A stretch of DNA of 64,000 nt from 2-02-FULL-45-10 sp964478235 (GCA_964478235.1 CAYZGX010000003.1:1-64000), one strand, 5' to 3'. Shown: positions 48,687-56,639, numbered from the stretch's first letter. The notes: generated by a model not told the origin, from the letters alone. Program-made: numbers and translations.

Positions 48687-50951
48687 TTATAACTTTTTAG
48701 CTTTTAAACGAAGCGAATTAGAAACAACGGACACGCTGGAAAAAGCCATGGCTAAACCAGCAAAGATTGGGTTGAGCAGCCAACCAAAGAGGGGGTAAAA
48801 AGCCCCGCCAGCTAAAGGGATACCAACGACATTAAAGATAAAAGCCCAGAATAGATTTTGTTTGACGGTTCGCATGGTTGCTTTGGAGAGAGTGATAACC
48901 TGAGCGATTTTATGAATATCACCGTGGAGTAAGGTTACCCCAGCCGACTCAATCGCCACATCAGTGCCGGTGGCCATAGCAATACCAACATTAGCTTGTG
49001 CCAAAGCTGGTGCGTCGTTGACGCCATCGCCGGCCATAGCGACGATTTGACCACGCGATTGCAACTCTTTAATTTTAAGAGCCTTTTCTTGGGGGGTCAC
49101 TTCTGAAAAAACGGTTGTAATACCAGCTTGGTTCGCAATAAAGTTGGCTGCCAGGGCGTTATCGCCAGTAAGAAGAACGAGAGACAGTCCTTTTTTGCGA
49201 AGTGTGGCGATTTCTTCGGCAATGCCTTTTTTGAGAGTGTCGCTCAGAGCGATATAGCCAATAACGGTATCATTTTTTTCTACCACCACAACTGTTTTTC
49301 CTTGTTTTTGTAATTCTGTCATTTGAGTCGAGCTGTCTTTTGCGGAAGGTTTGCGAACTCGTACTGTCGCGCCCTCGATCTTGGCAGTCACACCAACCCC
49401 AGCCTCGGACATAAAATCAGAAGCGCTGGCAAGAAGGAGAGATTTTTTATAAGCGTCAAGAACAATCGCTTCAGCCAGTGGATGTTCAGATTTTTTTTCT
49501 ACACTAGCTGCCAAACGAATAATTTCTTGCTCAGTAAACGATGAAGTCAGAGAAATACTATCGGTTACCTCGGGAACACCTTTGGTCAGAGTACCTGTTT
49601 TATCAAAAACAATAGTGGTAACTGTACTTAAACGTTGAAGCGATTCGGCATCTTTAATGAGAATACCATACTCCGCCCCTTTGCCAACGCCGACAATAAT
49701 TGCGGTTGGAGTGGCGAGCCCGAGAGCGCATGGGCAGGCAATGATTAAGATACCAACAAAAGAAACGATAGCGTAAGACAAAGCCACTTGCTGTCCAAAA
49801 ATAGGGATGCCGATGAGTAGCCAAAGAATAAACGAAAGGAGGGCTAAGCCGAGCACTACTGGCACAAAAACACCAGAAATAGTATCAGCTAGAGCTTGAA
49901 TAGGAGCCTTTGACCCTTGGGCTTCTTGAACAAAACGAATAATCTGTGAAAGCAGAGTATTCTCGCCAACCTTGGTTGCTTTAAAGATAATATGCCCCTG
50001 TTTATTAATGGTTGAACCGATCACCATGTTGCCAACAGTTTTATCAACCGGAATAGATTCGCCAGTCACCATCGCTTCATCAACCGAGGTTGCCCCCTCA
50101 AGAATAATTCCGTCAACAGGAATTTTAGAGCCTGGTTTTACAATAATGCTATCACCAACGATGACTTGGTCGATAGGCAACTCAATTTCCTTGCCATCTC
50201 GCAGAACGAGAGCAGTTTTTGCCTGAAGACCGAGTAATTTTTCAATCGCTTCACCAGTTTGAAGTTTGGAGCGAGCTTCCAAATATTTTCCGAGCGTGAC
50301 AAAACCAATAACTACGATAACTACATCAAAATAAGTGTACTCAGGTAAACGAATAAGCTGTCGTACCGACGGCAGAAGGGTGATAATAGTGCTATAGAGA
50401 AAAGCTGACAGAGTGCCGATGCCAATCAAGGTGTCCATATTCGCGACACGAAAGCGAATAAACCGAGAGACACCAAGAATAAATGGCTGGCCCACCCAAA
50501 ACAATACAATACTAGAAAGAATAAGAGAGATAGTGTTAAACAAATCCATTGGAATAGGTAGATTCGGCACACTCAAAAAAGTACGAGCCGAAATATCCCA
50601 CATCATGAGGAAAAAAACGAGAAGAGTAACAGGTAAAACAAAATGAGTTTTTGCCTGGAGGAGCTCCAGCTCTTGTTTTTTGACTTCTTTAGTCGTGGTA
50701 AGGCCAGTATGTTGGCTGTGATCCATCTGAGCTTGTTGATTGGCAGGGGAGAGGGTGTAGCCGAGCTGTTGAATCTCGGCGTTCATAGCTTCAAGCGATA
50801 TTTTTTCAGGAGAAAAATCAACATGAGCTTTTTCGGTAGCGTAATTTACCTCGGCGCTTGCTACGCCGGGAAGCTTGCGTAATTTTTTGCCGATGACCAG
50901 CGAACAGCTGGCACAGTGCATGCCTCGGACATCAAAAATATGTTCCGACAT
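48687..50951 (-). CDS. copA: Copper-exporting P1B-type ATPase
   Basis: 754 residues: N-terminal HMA domain with RGMHCASCSLVIG; eight membrane helices; metal-site CPCALGLATP (CPC class, monovalent copper); phosphorylation DKTGTLTKG; HP locus SEHPLAEAI; GDGVNDAPALAQANVGIAM hinge. Exports Cu+ from the cytosol. The start MSEHIFDVRG is chosen since it leads directly into the HMA fold; a 19-codon extension would run into the neighbour. Third gene of the csoR operon, 4 nt after DUF305. Confidence 0.95.
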   Translation of the reverse strand: MSEHIFDVRGMHCASCSLVIGKKLRKLPGVASAEVNYATEKAHVDFSPEKISLEAMNAEIQQLGYTLSPANQQAQMDHSQHTGLTTTKEVKKQELELLQAKTHFVLPVTLLVFFLMMWDISARTFLSVPNLPIPMDLFNTISLILSSIVLFWVGQPFILGVSRFIRFRVANMDTLIGIGTLSAFLYSTIITLLPSVRQLIRLPEYTYFDVVIVVIGFVTLGKYLEARSKLQTGEAIEKLLGLQAKTALVLRDGKEIELPIDQVIVGDSIIVKPGSKIPVDGIILEGATSVDEAMVTGESIPVDKTVGNMVIGSTINKQGHIIFKATKVGENTLLSQIIRFVQEAQGSKAPIQALADTISGVFVPVVLGLALLSFILWLLIGIPIFGQQVALSYAIVSFVGILIIACPCALGLATPTAIIVGVGKGAEYGILIKDAESLQRLSTVTTIVFDKTGTLTKGVPEVTDSISLTSSFTEQEIIRLAASVEKKSEHPLAEAIVLDAYKKSLLLASASDFMSEAGVGVTAKIEGATVRVRKPSAKDSSTQMTELQKQGKTVVVVEKNDTVIGYIALSDTLKKGIAEEIATLRKKGLSLVLLTGDNALAANFIANQAGITTVFSEVTPQEKALKIKELQSRGQIVAMAGDGVNDAPALAQANVGIAMATGTDVAIESAGVTLLHGDIHKIAQVITLSKATMRTVKQNLFWAFIFNVVGIPLAGGAFYPLFGWLLNPIFAGLAMAFSSVSVVSNSLRLKAKKL

Positions 50952-50955
50952 ATAA

Positions 50956-51516
50956 TTATAGTTTATACCAAGCCTTGCGCCAATCGCCGAGCATAGTAAT
51001 ACCACCACTTAAAAAGGCTTCCACCGCATCAGCGTTGTTCAGAATTTCTGAACGAGTGGATTTAAGACGAGCGTCTTTGGTCATTAAGACCCCAACCTGA
51101 TGATGGCTAATAACAGCATTAAGAAAACGAAGATCAAAAGTTGTGTCATAGGCGCCCAAGCGAGGGACGATTGGGTCAGCTACCGCGCGAGTGTCGTTGT
51201 ACCAGTCTTTTTTCCATTGGTAGAGCTCAGCAATCGCCTTTGGCTCATCAACTAGAATCGCTGTAGCGAGATTTTTAACCTCAGGGCGTTCGCTTTTAAG
51301 AGCCTGTTCAGCGACAAGCATCGCTCCACGATGGTGGGCAATCATAGCGTTGATATAGCGCAAATCAAGCCATTTATCAGCTGGACCTAAATCCATAGTG
51401 TTTTTATCGTACATCGCCAATCGATATTCAGGAGTGAGATAATAGCCAATACCAATTCCGAGCACTAATGAAACAACCATGAGCGAAGCGGCAAGGTAGA
51501 GCGAGATTTTTGCCAT
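50956..51516 (-). CDS. DUF305 (ferritin-like, copper-associated) membrane-anchored protein
   Basis: 186 residues: N-terminal anchor (LAASLMVVSLVLGIGIGYYLT) and an extracytoplasmic four-helix domain with two His-rich motifs, NAMIAHHRGAMLVAEQAL and NAVISHHQVGVLMTKDAR, the signature of DUF305. Family members are common next to copper genes and may bind Cu or act as a chaperone. Located between csoR and copA. Confidence 0.88.
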   Translation of the reverse strand: MAKISLYLAASLMVVSLVLGIGIGYYLTPEYRLAMYDKNTMDLGPADKWLDLRYINAMIAHHRGAMLVAEQALKSERPEVKNLATAILVDEPKAIAELYQWKKDWYNDTRAVADPIVPRLGAYDTTFDLRFLNAVISHHQVGVLMTKDARLKSTRSEILNNADAVEAFLSGGITMLGDWRKAWYKL

Positions 51517-51533
51517 AGAAGTATAGTTAAAAA

Positions 51534-51797
51534 TTATTTTCGTTTAAGACGATAGACTTTTAAAATTTCGGTGATAGCTTTGGTTTCTTTGCCAGCTTTC
51601 ATTTGATCGACAACGCATCCGCCAAGATGGTTTTCCATAATAGCATCTTCAATATTGGAGAGTGCTTGTTTGGCGGCTGAGGTTTGGGTGATGATATCGA
51701 TACAATATGCTCCTTTGGTGAGCATGTCTTGAAGGCCGCGAATTTGACCTTCGACAATTTTGAGACGACGAATAAGTTTTGGGTTAGTAGTTTTCAT
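51534..51797 (-). CDS. csoR: CsoR-family copper-sensing repressor
   Basis: 87-residue four-helix repressor that releases DNA on binding Cu+. The ligand set is present: Cys in AYCIDI, and His plus Cys in ENHLGGCV (C-H-C). The DNA-binding basic residues LIRRLKIVEGQIRGLQ are typical. I place the start at MKTTNPKLIRR, 3 nt after the predicted transcription start; an extension of 24 codons would span the promoter. It heads csoR-DUF305-copA-HMA/UreH-cupredoxin and probably autoregulates through the operator in its own promoter. Confidence 0.94.
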   Translation of the reverse strand: MKTTNPKLIRRLKIVEGQIRGLQDMLTKGAYCIDIITQTSAAKQALSNIEDAIMENHLGGCVVDQMKAGKETKAITEILKVYRLKRK

Positions 51798-51806
51798 AGT
51801 GAATGT

Positions 51807-51835
51807 ACTGTATACCCCCAGGGGGGTATTGTCAA
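51807..51835 (-). promoter_or_regulatory. csoR promoter with CsoR operator in the spacer
   Basis: Minus-strand TTGACA (51830-51835) and TACAGT (51807-51812) separated by exactly 17 nt. The spacer is the palindrome ATACCCCC-N2-GGGGGTAT (51812-51829), a G/C-tract flanked by AT as in known CsoR boxes. Bound repressor would block RNA polymerase. The expected start is about 3 nt before the csoR ATG, so the mRNA is nearly leaderless. Confidence 0.9.
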
Positions 51836-51854
51836 ACACACCAAGTGGATAACT

Positions 51855-51885
51855 AAAAACAGCCTTCAAAATGAAAGCTGTTTTT
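51855..51885 (-). terminator. Terminator after tRNA-Gly (TCC)
   Basis: AAAAACAGC/GCTGTTTTT stem with internal TTCA/TGAA pairing, 10 nt past the tRNA 3' end. Confidence 0.82.
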
Positions 51886-51894
51886 AGTGTTTGG

Positions 51895-51966
51895 AGCGGG
51901 CGACGGGAGTCGAACCCGTGTCACCAGTTTGGAAAACTGGGATAATAGCCGTTATATGACGCCCGC
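51895..51966 (-). tRNA. tRNA-Gly (TCC)
   Basis: Minus strand: acceptor GCGGGCG/CGCCCGC, discriminator T, anticodon stem CCAGT/ACTGG with loop TTTCCAA (TCC), T-arm ACGGG-TTCGACT-CCCGT. CCA is not encoded. Confidence 0.95.
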
Positions 51967-52082
51967 AGTGAGTGAAAAGTAAGTTTACTTACTTTTCTGA
52001 ACGAAGAGGTGCGCATACACCTGAGCATATGACACCCGCACTATTCGTGAAGACAGTATACTAAATTAGCCTGTTATGTCAA
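51967..52082 (-). promoter_or_regulatory. tRNA-Gly (TCC) promoter and long 5' leader
   Basis: Promoter TTGACA (52077-52082), 16-nt spacer, TATACT (52055-52060) on the minus strand. The leader of about 80 nt contains GCGGGTGTCATAT, nearly repeating the tRNA 5' end (GCGGGCGTCATAT), and a GAAAAGTAAG/CTTACTTTTC hairpin (51975-51998). Confidence 0.65.
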
Positions 52083-52122
52083 TCAGTCGTTGGCTTCTGT
52101 GCATAAACCACCCACAAAACCC

Positions 52123-52151
52123 TTGTCATTTAGGATTCTTTTTTCTATAAT
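52123..52151 (+). promoter_or_regulatory. Strong promoter before the 83-aa orphan ORF
   Basis: TTGTCA (52123-52128), 17-nt spacer, TATAAT (52146-52151); start near 52158. Confidence 0.75.
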
Positions 52152-52199
52152 GCTTCGCAAGTAGTTTTTTCTAACCTCTATCCCAGGCTGGAGGCCTGC

Positions 52200-52451
52200 A
52201 TGCGAAATCTTGGCACAGAAGTCCTCGCAAGTGTTATTGTGGTGGTAGTTCTCTCCGAAGAGGTTCCGTCACCCGAAGAAGTCGTCGAGTTTGCTCGTCG
52301 GGAAAATGCTGTCTTCAAGCGCTCGGACAAAAAACAAGGCTCGGAATATGTGATGCTCAAGCGAGCTCATGAGGCCGAGCCGGCCAAGTGGGGAGTGCAA
52401 ACGCTCTTGAGTCGACACGGTCGCCACCTGTGGTCGAGCCGTAGCGGCTAA
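52200..52451 (+). CDS. Small orphan protein (83 aa)
   Basis: No family recognised. The product has a hydrophobic run near the N-terminus (VLASVIVVVVLSEEVP), then a basic/acidic helical part (EEVVEFARRENAVFKRSDKK) and a basic end (LLSRHGRHLWSSRSG). It is preceded by a consensus promoter and a CAGGC/GCCTG hairpin right before the ATG, and followed by two hairpins ending in a terminator at 52571-52602, so the unit 52158-52602 is an isolated transcript. Codons are more GC-rich than the surroundings. It could instead be a structured RNA with a chance ORF. Confidence 0.45.
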   Translation: MRNLGTEVLASVIVVVVLSEEVPSPEEVVEFARRENAVFKRSDKKQGSEYVMLKRAHEAEPAKWGVQTLLSRHGRHLWSSRSG

Positions 52452-52469
52452 TAAAGCTGCACTCTATGA

Positions 52470-52602
52470 ACTACTGACGGACGGATATGCGATTATGCTT
52501 GTTTTTTTGGCAAACCCGCCCGTCCCGTCACCAGTGTACACAAATAAATTGCGTATACCGGGGACAAAACATCCGGTCACTCAGATAGTGCCGGATTTTT
52601 TA
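52470..52602 (+). terminator. Hairpin and terminator closing the orphan transcript
   Basis: TGACGGACGG pairs with a downstream CCGTCCCGTCA (one bulge) to form a long hairpin; then ATCCGG-ACT/AGT-CCGGAT with a TTTTTT tail at 52571-52602 ends the unit. The gap 52603-52703 before the sigma gene has no convincing signal. Confidence 0.7.
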
Positions 52603-52703
52603 ATTGTTGCCTTTAGGCTCGACGTGTTACCATAGAGTAATGTTACTTTTTAGCCGGTCAACTCGTAGTACATTATAGAGAAGAACGTTACTATCTCCCA
52701 CGT

Positions 52704-53276
52704 ATGCATACAACCGACGAACAAGCCTTGGTGGCAGCTGCCCAAAAAGGCGACAAACAGGCCTTTGGTGTGCTCTATGAAGCCTACCTCAAGGCTATCT
52801 ATACGTTTATCTACTACAAAACACACCACAAAGAAACTGCCGAAGATGTGACTAGTCAGGCGTTTATAAAAGCCTACGACAACCTCACTTCGTATTCGCC
52901 GGACAAAGGAACTTTTTCCGCCTGGCTCTATCGCATTGCCCGCAATACTGTTTTTGATCATTTCCGCGCTATAAAGACAACACAAGATGTGGAAGATGCT
53001 TGGGATCTCTCAAGCGGTGAAGATGTCCTGCGCGACACCCACCACCGAACACTGCTCGAAGATGTTCAAAAATACTTAAAGACCCTCTCAGCCGAACAGC
53101 GAGAAATTATCATCCTCCGCTTGTGGCAGGAAAAAAGTTTTGCTGAAATCGCTGAAATTCTTGGTAAAAGCGAAGCTGGTTGCAAGATGATGTTCGGTCG
53201 AACGATTCTAAAACTTCGCGAAACAATGCCGCCAGCTATCCTCACCCTCCTCCTATCCAACGCCTTATTCAGATAA
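52704..53276 (+). CDS. ECF-type RNA polymerase sigma factor
   Basis: 190 residues with region 2 (FGVLYEAYLKAIYTFIYYKTHHKETAEDVTSQAFIKAYDNL...FSAWLYRIARNTVFDHFR) and region 4 (LSAEQREIIILRLWQEKSFAEIAEILGKSEAGCKMMFGRTILKLRE, shown in part). No region 1 or 3, hence the ECF group. It is followed 11 nt later by a membrane protein with an N-terminal cytosolic segment, the usual place for an anti-sigma partner. Confidence 0.93.
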   Translation: MHTTDEQALVAAAQKGDKQAFGVLYEAYLKAIYTFIYYKTHHKETAEDVTSQAFIKAYDNLTSYSPDKGTFSAWLYRIARNTVFDHFRAIKTTQDVEDAWDLSSGEDVLRDTHHRTLLEDVQKYLKTLSAEQREIIILRLWQEKSFAEIAEILGKSEAGCKMMFGRTILKLRETMPPAILTLLLSNALFR

Positions 53277-53287
53277 GCCTTTATTGT

Positions 53288-54841
53288 ATGAAAACACCAT
53301 TAGATACCCTGCTCGACGAACTCTACGCTATTGACGCAACACTGCGTGAGCACGAGCCGGCTCTTAAAAAATTATTAGAAAAAATGTTAGTTAGTCGTCC
53401 GTTAATTCAACCTGATGAAGTTTTTGCTCGTCGGCTTAAAGCTGAGCTCCTGGCTCGGCCACTGGCCACTTCGGCAGAGGCACATCAATCTTTCTTTACT
53501 CGGTTTATGTCACAAAAAACAATGTTTGCTCTGGCTGGATCAGCCTTGGCGCTGGTACTCGTCGTAACCGTGGTCACCAAACAAGGTACCACCAAAAATG
53601 CCCTTCATTTTGGTAGTATGGCTGTTGCTCGTTTGGACAACAATGCCTTTGGAACACTCGGCAGTGCTGGCGGTGACGCCTCCGCTCCAATGCTTGGCGC
53701 CCCCGAAGCTATGTCGGCGCGAGTTGGTGGTGGCACTGCTCCGATTGCCTCTTTTGCTGTCGAAAGCTCTGGTATGGTTGATAGTAAAATGGCTATCATG
53801 GCTCCGTATTACAACTATTCATTTGTCTATGTCGGCGAAAAGCTCGAATTGACTGATGAAAAATTAGATGTTTTGAAACGTATCAAAAGCGACAGTGGAG
53901 ATCGCTCACTCGCTCAGGCTTTAAACAGTGTTTCCTTCGGTGGAATTAATCTTGGTAACTTTAGAAATGCCGGGGTGACGTCGTTTGAACTTTCCGAAGA
54001 TGCTGATGAAGGTTATCAGGCGAGTGTTAATTTGCGCGAAGGCACAATGAGTATCAACCAAAACTGGACTCGTTGGATTAAACCAATGGTTCTGCCAGTT
54101 GATTGCGCTCCAGGTGTCGCTTGTGCTCAATCAAATGTTCAACAACAGCTAGCGTTGGCCGATATACCAGCTGACAGCGAAGTTATCGCTTTGAGCGATA
54201 GTTTCCTCAAAAAATATGGTATCAATCTTTCTTCGTATGGTGCGCCAGAGGTAGAAAATGAATGGCGCCGAACGTATGAAGCGCAAAGCAGTCAGCCAGG
54301 CTTTATGCCTTACATTCCAGAAGTTTTGACCGTGACGTATCCACTCACTTTACGTGGCGCCGACGTGTACGATCAAGGTGGTAGTAAAAATGGGCTGCGC
54401 GTGAGTGTTAATATCCGCGACAAAAAAGTCTTGAGTGTTTGGCAAATTCAAAATCAGGATTATCAAGCATCAGCCTACGACGCCGAAACTGACGCTAGCC
54501 GTATCTTGAAATTTGCTGAAAACGGTGGCTATACTGGCATCTATTATCTGCGAGAAGGTGGCAAAGAAAAAAAGGTAGAACTCGGCACACCTGAGCGCAT
54601 TCATGTGGTGATGTGGCACTATGATAACGGAGTGTCCCACGAGCTCTATGTTCCAGCTCTCAGATTCCCAATCAAAAATCAACCAGCCGAACTCTATCAG
54701 AAAAATGTTATTGTCCCACTCGTCAAAGAAATGTTGAAAGATGGACAAGGTAATTATCCGATCATGTATATGAAAGGATCAGCTGGTAGTGGTGTCGCTG
54801 AGCCAGCGGTTATGATGACCGCCCCGGCCTCTCCACGTTAA
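53288..54841 (+). CDS. Membrane protein partner of the ECF sigma factor (putative anti-sigma)
   Basis: 517 residues. The N-terminal cytosolic about 75 residues are helical (TPLDTLLDELYAIDATLREHEPALKKLLEKML), followed by a single membrane helix (TMFALAGSALALVLVVTVVT) and a large extracytoplasmic domain of about 420 residues containing a Ser/Ala/Gly linker and beta-rich parts (YNYSFVYVGEKLELTDEKLDVL; VLTVTYPLTLRGADVYDQGG). The topology and position fit a transmembrane anti-sigma factor with an unusually large sensor domain. I see no zinc HxxxCxxC motif. Function by context only. Confidence 0.75.
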   Translation: MKTPLDTLLDELYAIDATLREHEPALKKLLEKMLVSRPLIQPDEVFARRLKAELLARPLATSAEAHQSFFTRFMSQKTMFALAGSALALVLVVTVVTKQGTTKNALHFGSMAVARLDNNAFGTLGSAGGDASAPMLGAPEAMSARVGGGTAPIASFAVESSGMVDSKMAIMAPYYNYSFVYVGEKLELTDEKLDVLKRIKSDSGDRSLAQALNSVSFGGINLGNFRNAGVTSFELSEDADEGYQASVNLREGTMSINQNWTRWIKPMVLPVDCAPGVACAQSNVQQQLALADIPADSEVIALSDSFLKKYGINLSSYGAPEVENEWRRTYEAQSSQPGFMPYIPEVLTVTYPLTLRGADVYDQGGSKNGLRVSVNIRDKKVLSVWQIQNQDYQASAYDAETDASRILKFAENGGYTGIYYLREGGKEKKVELGTPERIHVVMWHYDNGVSHELYVPALRFPIKNQPAELYQKNVIVPLVKEMLKDGQGNYPIMYMKGSAGSGVAEPAVMMTAPASPR

Positions 54842-54857
54842 GCAAAGTAAGCACGAC

Positions 54858-54884
54858 AAACCCTGTACGAAAGTGACAGGGTTT
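54858..54884 (+). terminator. Terminator after the sigma/anti-sigma pair
   Basis: AAACCCTGT-N9-ACAGGGTTT followed by GTTATT. Confidence 0.8.
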
Positions 54885-54918
54885 GTTATTGTTGAGGAGT
54901 TACACGTAATTGTTTTTT

Positions 54919-55317
54919 ATGAAAATTATTGCTGAGTTTAAAGAGTTTATTGCCAAAGGCAATGTGTTTGATCTGGCCATTGGCATCGTGGTGGGTGGTG
55001 GATTTGGTAAAGTTGTTTCGTCGCTCGTGAACGACATTATTATGCCACCAGTTGGCATGCTGGTTCGTGGAATAGATTTTAAAAATTTGAAAGTACTGCT
55101 CGTGCGCGGAGCCGAAGGTGCGCCTGATGTTACGCTTAATTATGGAAATTTTATTCAAACCATTATTGAGTTTGTGATTATTGCTGGTGCCGTCTTCGCG
55201 GTCATTAAAGGAATTAATACCATGCGTCGAGCTAAGGCGGAAAAAACAAATGCTCCACCAGCTCCGTCTCGAGAAGAAAAATTGCTGACTGAAATTCGGG
55301 ATTTACTGAAAAAATAA
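54919..55317 (+). CDS. mscL: Large-conductance mechanosensitive channel
   Basis: Emergency osmotic release channel. 132 residues: FKEFIAKGNVFDLAIGIVVGGGFGKVVSSLVNDIIMPPVG (helix S1/TM1 with the GxxxG-rich pore), TM2 FIQTIIEFVIIAGAVFAVIKG, and a cytosolic C-terminal helix (EEKLLTEIRDLLKK). The ATG at 54919 is preferred to a TTG three codons upstream. Length is typical. Confidence 0.96.
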   Translation: MKIIAEFKEFIAKGNVFDLAIGIVVGGGFGKVVSSLVNDIIMPPVGMLVRGIDFKNLKVLLVRGAEGAPDVTLNYGNFIQTIIEFVIIAGAVFAVIKGINTMRRAKAEKTNAPPAPSREEKLLTEIRDLLKK

Positions 55318-55328
55318 CGTCCAAAAAT

Positions 55329-55369
55329 GATTCGAGGGTGGCCGCATGTTGCGACCACCCTCGAGTGTT
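55329..55369. terminator. Bidirectional terminator between mscL and the GC-rich gene
   Basis: CGAGGGTGG/CCACCCTCG stem with a GC-containing loop; T-rich flank on the minus-strand side. Confidence 0.75.
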
Positions 55370-55399
55370 ATTGAGTCTCCGCCGATTGCTCGGTCGAGA

Positions 55400-56629
55400 C
55401 TACTTCTTCTTGTTCTTGTCGTTCTTCTTGCCGCTCTGCTCCTTGTTCTTCTTGGCCTTGGCCTCGGCGGCGAGGCGGGCCTTCTCCTTGGCCGAGAGCT
55501 TCTTCTCCACGCCCTCGGTGTTGTTGGCGAACGCGTCCGCCTTGGCCTTCTCGGCCTCCTCGGCGCGCTTCTTCGCGCGCTCCTCGGTGAGCATCTTGAG
55601 CTCCTCGAGGGTGAGGCCGCCGGCCTTGCCGTACATCTCCGCCTCGGCCGTCTCGCCGTTGTCGAGCTTGTTCATGGCCGCCGTCGTGAGCTTGTCGACG
55701 ACCGTCTCGCCCGGGACCTTGTTCATCAGGCGGTCGATGCGCTTGTCGATGGTGTCGGCCACGACACCTGCCTCGGTGAGGCGCCGCTTGAGCTCGTCGA
55801 GCATCGGCTGCCGCTCCTCAGCCTTCTTCTTGGCGATCGCCAGCTTCTCCTCTTCGAGGCGCTTCGCTTCGGCGGCCTGCGCGGCCTCCTCGGCGATCTC
55901 CTCGGGGGTCTTCATCATCGGGATCTTGAAGATCCAGAGGAAATCGCTCCCGAGGATGTTGCCCTTGATCCGGCTCATGACCTCCTTCGAGGTGCGGGCC
56001 TCGCGCGGGTCGTCGAAGCTGTAGACCTTCGTCAGCAGCTCATCGGCCGCGTCCTTGTAGGGCTGGAGCTTGCCCTTGTACGTGTTGAGCTCCTCCATGT
56101 ACCCCGGGTTCTCCGCGGCCTGGGGGGACTTGCGCGCGTTCACGACCGCCGTGATCTGGCTGAGGAGCCAGTAGCGGAAGGCCGAGACGTTCTCCCAGTT
56201 CACGAACAGGAATGCCGGGAGGACGATCTTGAACTTCTTCGCGATCGTCGTGGCGATGGCCTCGGCGTTCACGTGCTTCTCGTGGCTCTTCGGCGCGGCG
56301 GGCTTCGCGGGCTCGTCCTTCTTCTCCTCGGTCGGCGGCTTCAGCTCCTCCGCGGGCGCGGGGGTGGGCGTGGGCTGGACGAGGGTGAGGACGTTCGCGG
56401 ACGCCGGCTCGGGCTCGGGGGGCTTCGCGCCCTCCATGCGCTCGAGCAGCTTCTTGACCTTGTCCGCACGCTCCTGGATCTTCCCTTCCGCCTTGCGACG
56501 GACGAGGTCGATCTCGTAGAGCTCGGTGGCCGGGGGGTCGCCCTCGGTGCGGAAGGTCTCAATCATCTTTTCGACCTCCTCGCGGGTGGGGGCAGGCAAT
56601 TCGGTGCTCTTCGCGGCTTCGGCGGACAT
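55400..56629 (-). CDS. GC-rich orphan gene: Ala/Glu/Lys-rich coiled-coil protein
   Basis: 409 residues, no family recognised. Layout: acidic N-terminal helix (TREEVEKMIETFRTE), coiled coil, a Pro/Ala/Glu linker (about 85-125), a central part with aromatic/hydrophobic stretches (VLPAFLFVNWENVSAFRYWLLSQI; SDFLWIFKIPMM), then long charged coiled coil and a poly-Lys end. The DNA is extremely GC-rich with nearly every third codon base G or C, unlike all neighbours. A Shine-Dalgarno GGAG lies 6 nt before the ATG, again unlike neighbours. Recent acquisition or special codon selection is likely. An in-frame ATG four codons upstream (56641) is an alternative start. Confidence 0.8.
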   Translation of the reverse strand: MSAEAAKSTELPAPTREEVEKMIETFRTEGDPPATELYEIDLVRRKAEGKIQERADKVKKLLERMEGAKPPEPEPASANVLTLVQPTPTPAPAEELKPPTEEKKDEPAKPAAPKSHEKHVNAEAIATTIAKKFKIVLPAFLFVNWENVSAFRYWLLSQITAVVNARKSPQAAENPGYMEELNTYKGKLQPYKDAADELLTKVYSFDDPREARTSKEVMSRIKGNILGSDFLWIFKIPMMKTPEEIAEEAAQAAEAKRLEEEKLAIAKKKAEERQPMLDELKRRLTEAGVVADTIDKRIDRLMNKVPGETVVDKLTTAAMNKLDNGETAEAEMYGKAGGLTLEELKMLTEERAKKRAEEAEKAKADAFANNTEGVEKKLSAKEKARLAAEAKAKKNKEQSGKKNDKNKKK

Positions 56630-56639
56630 AGGACGCTCC

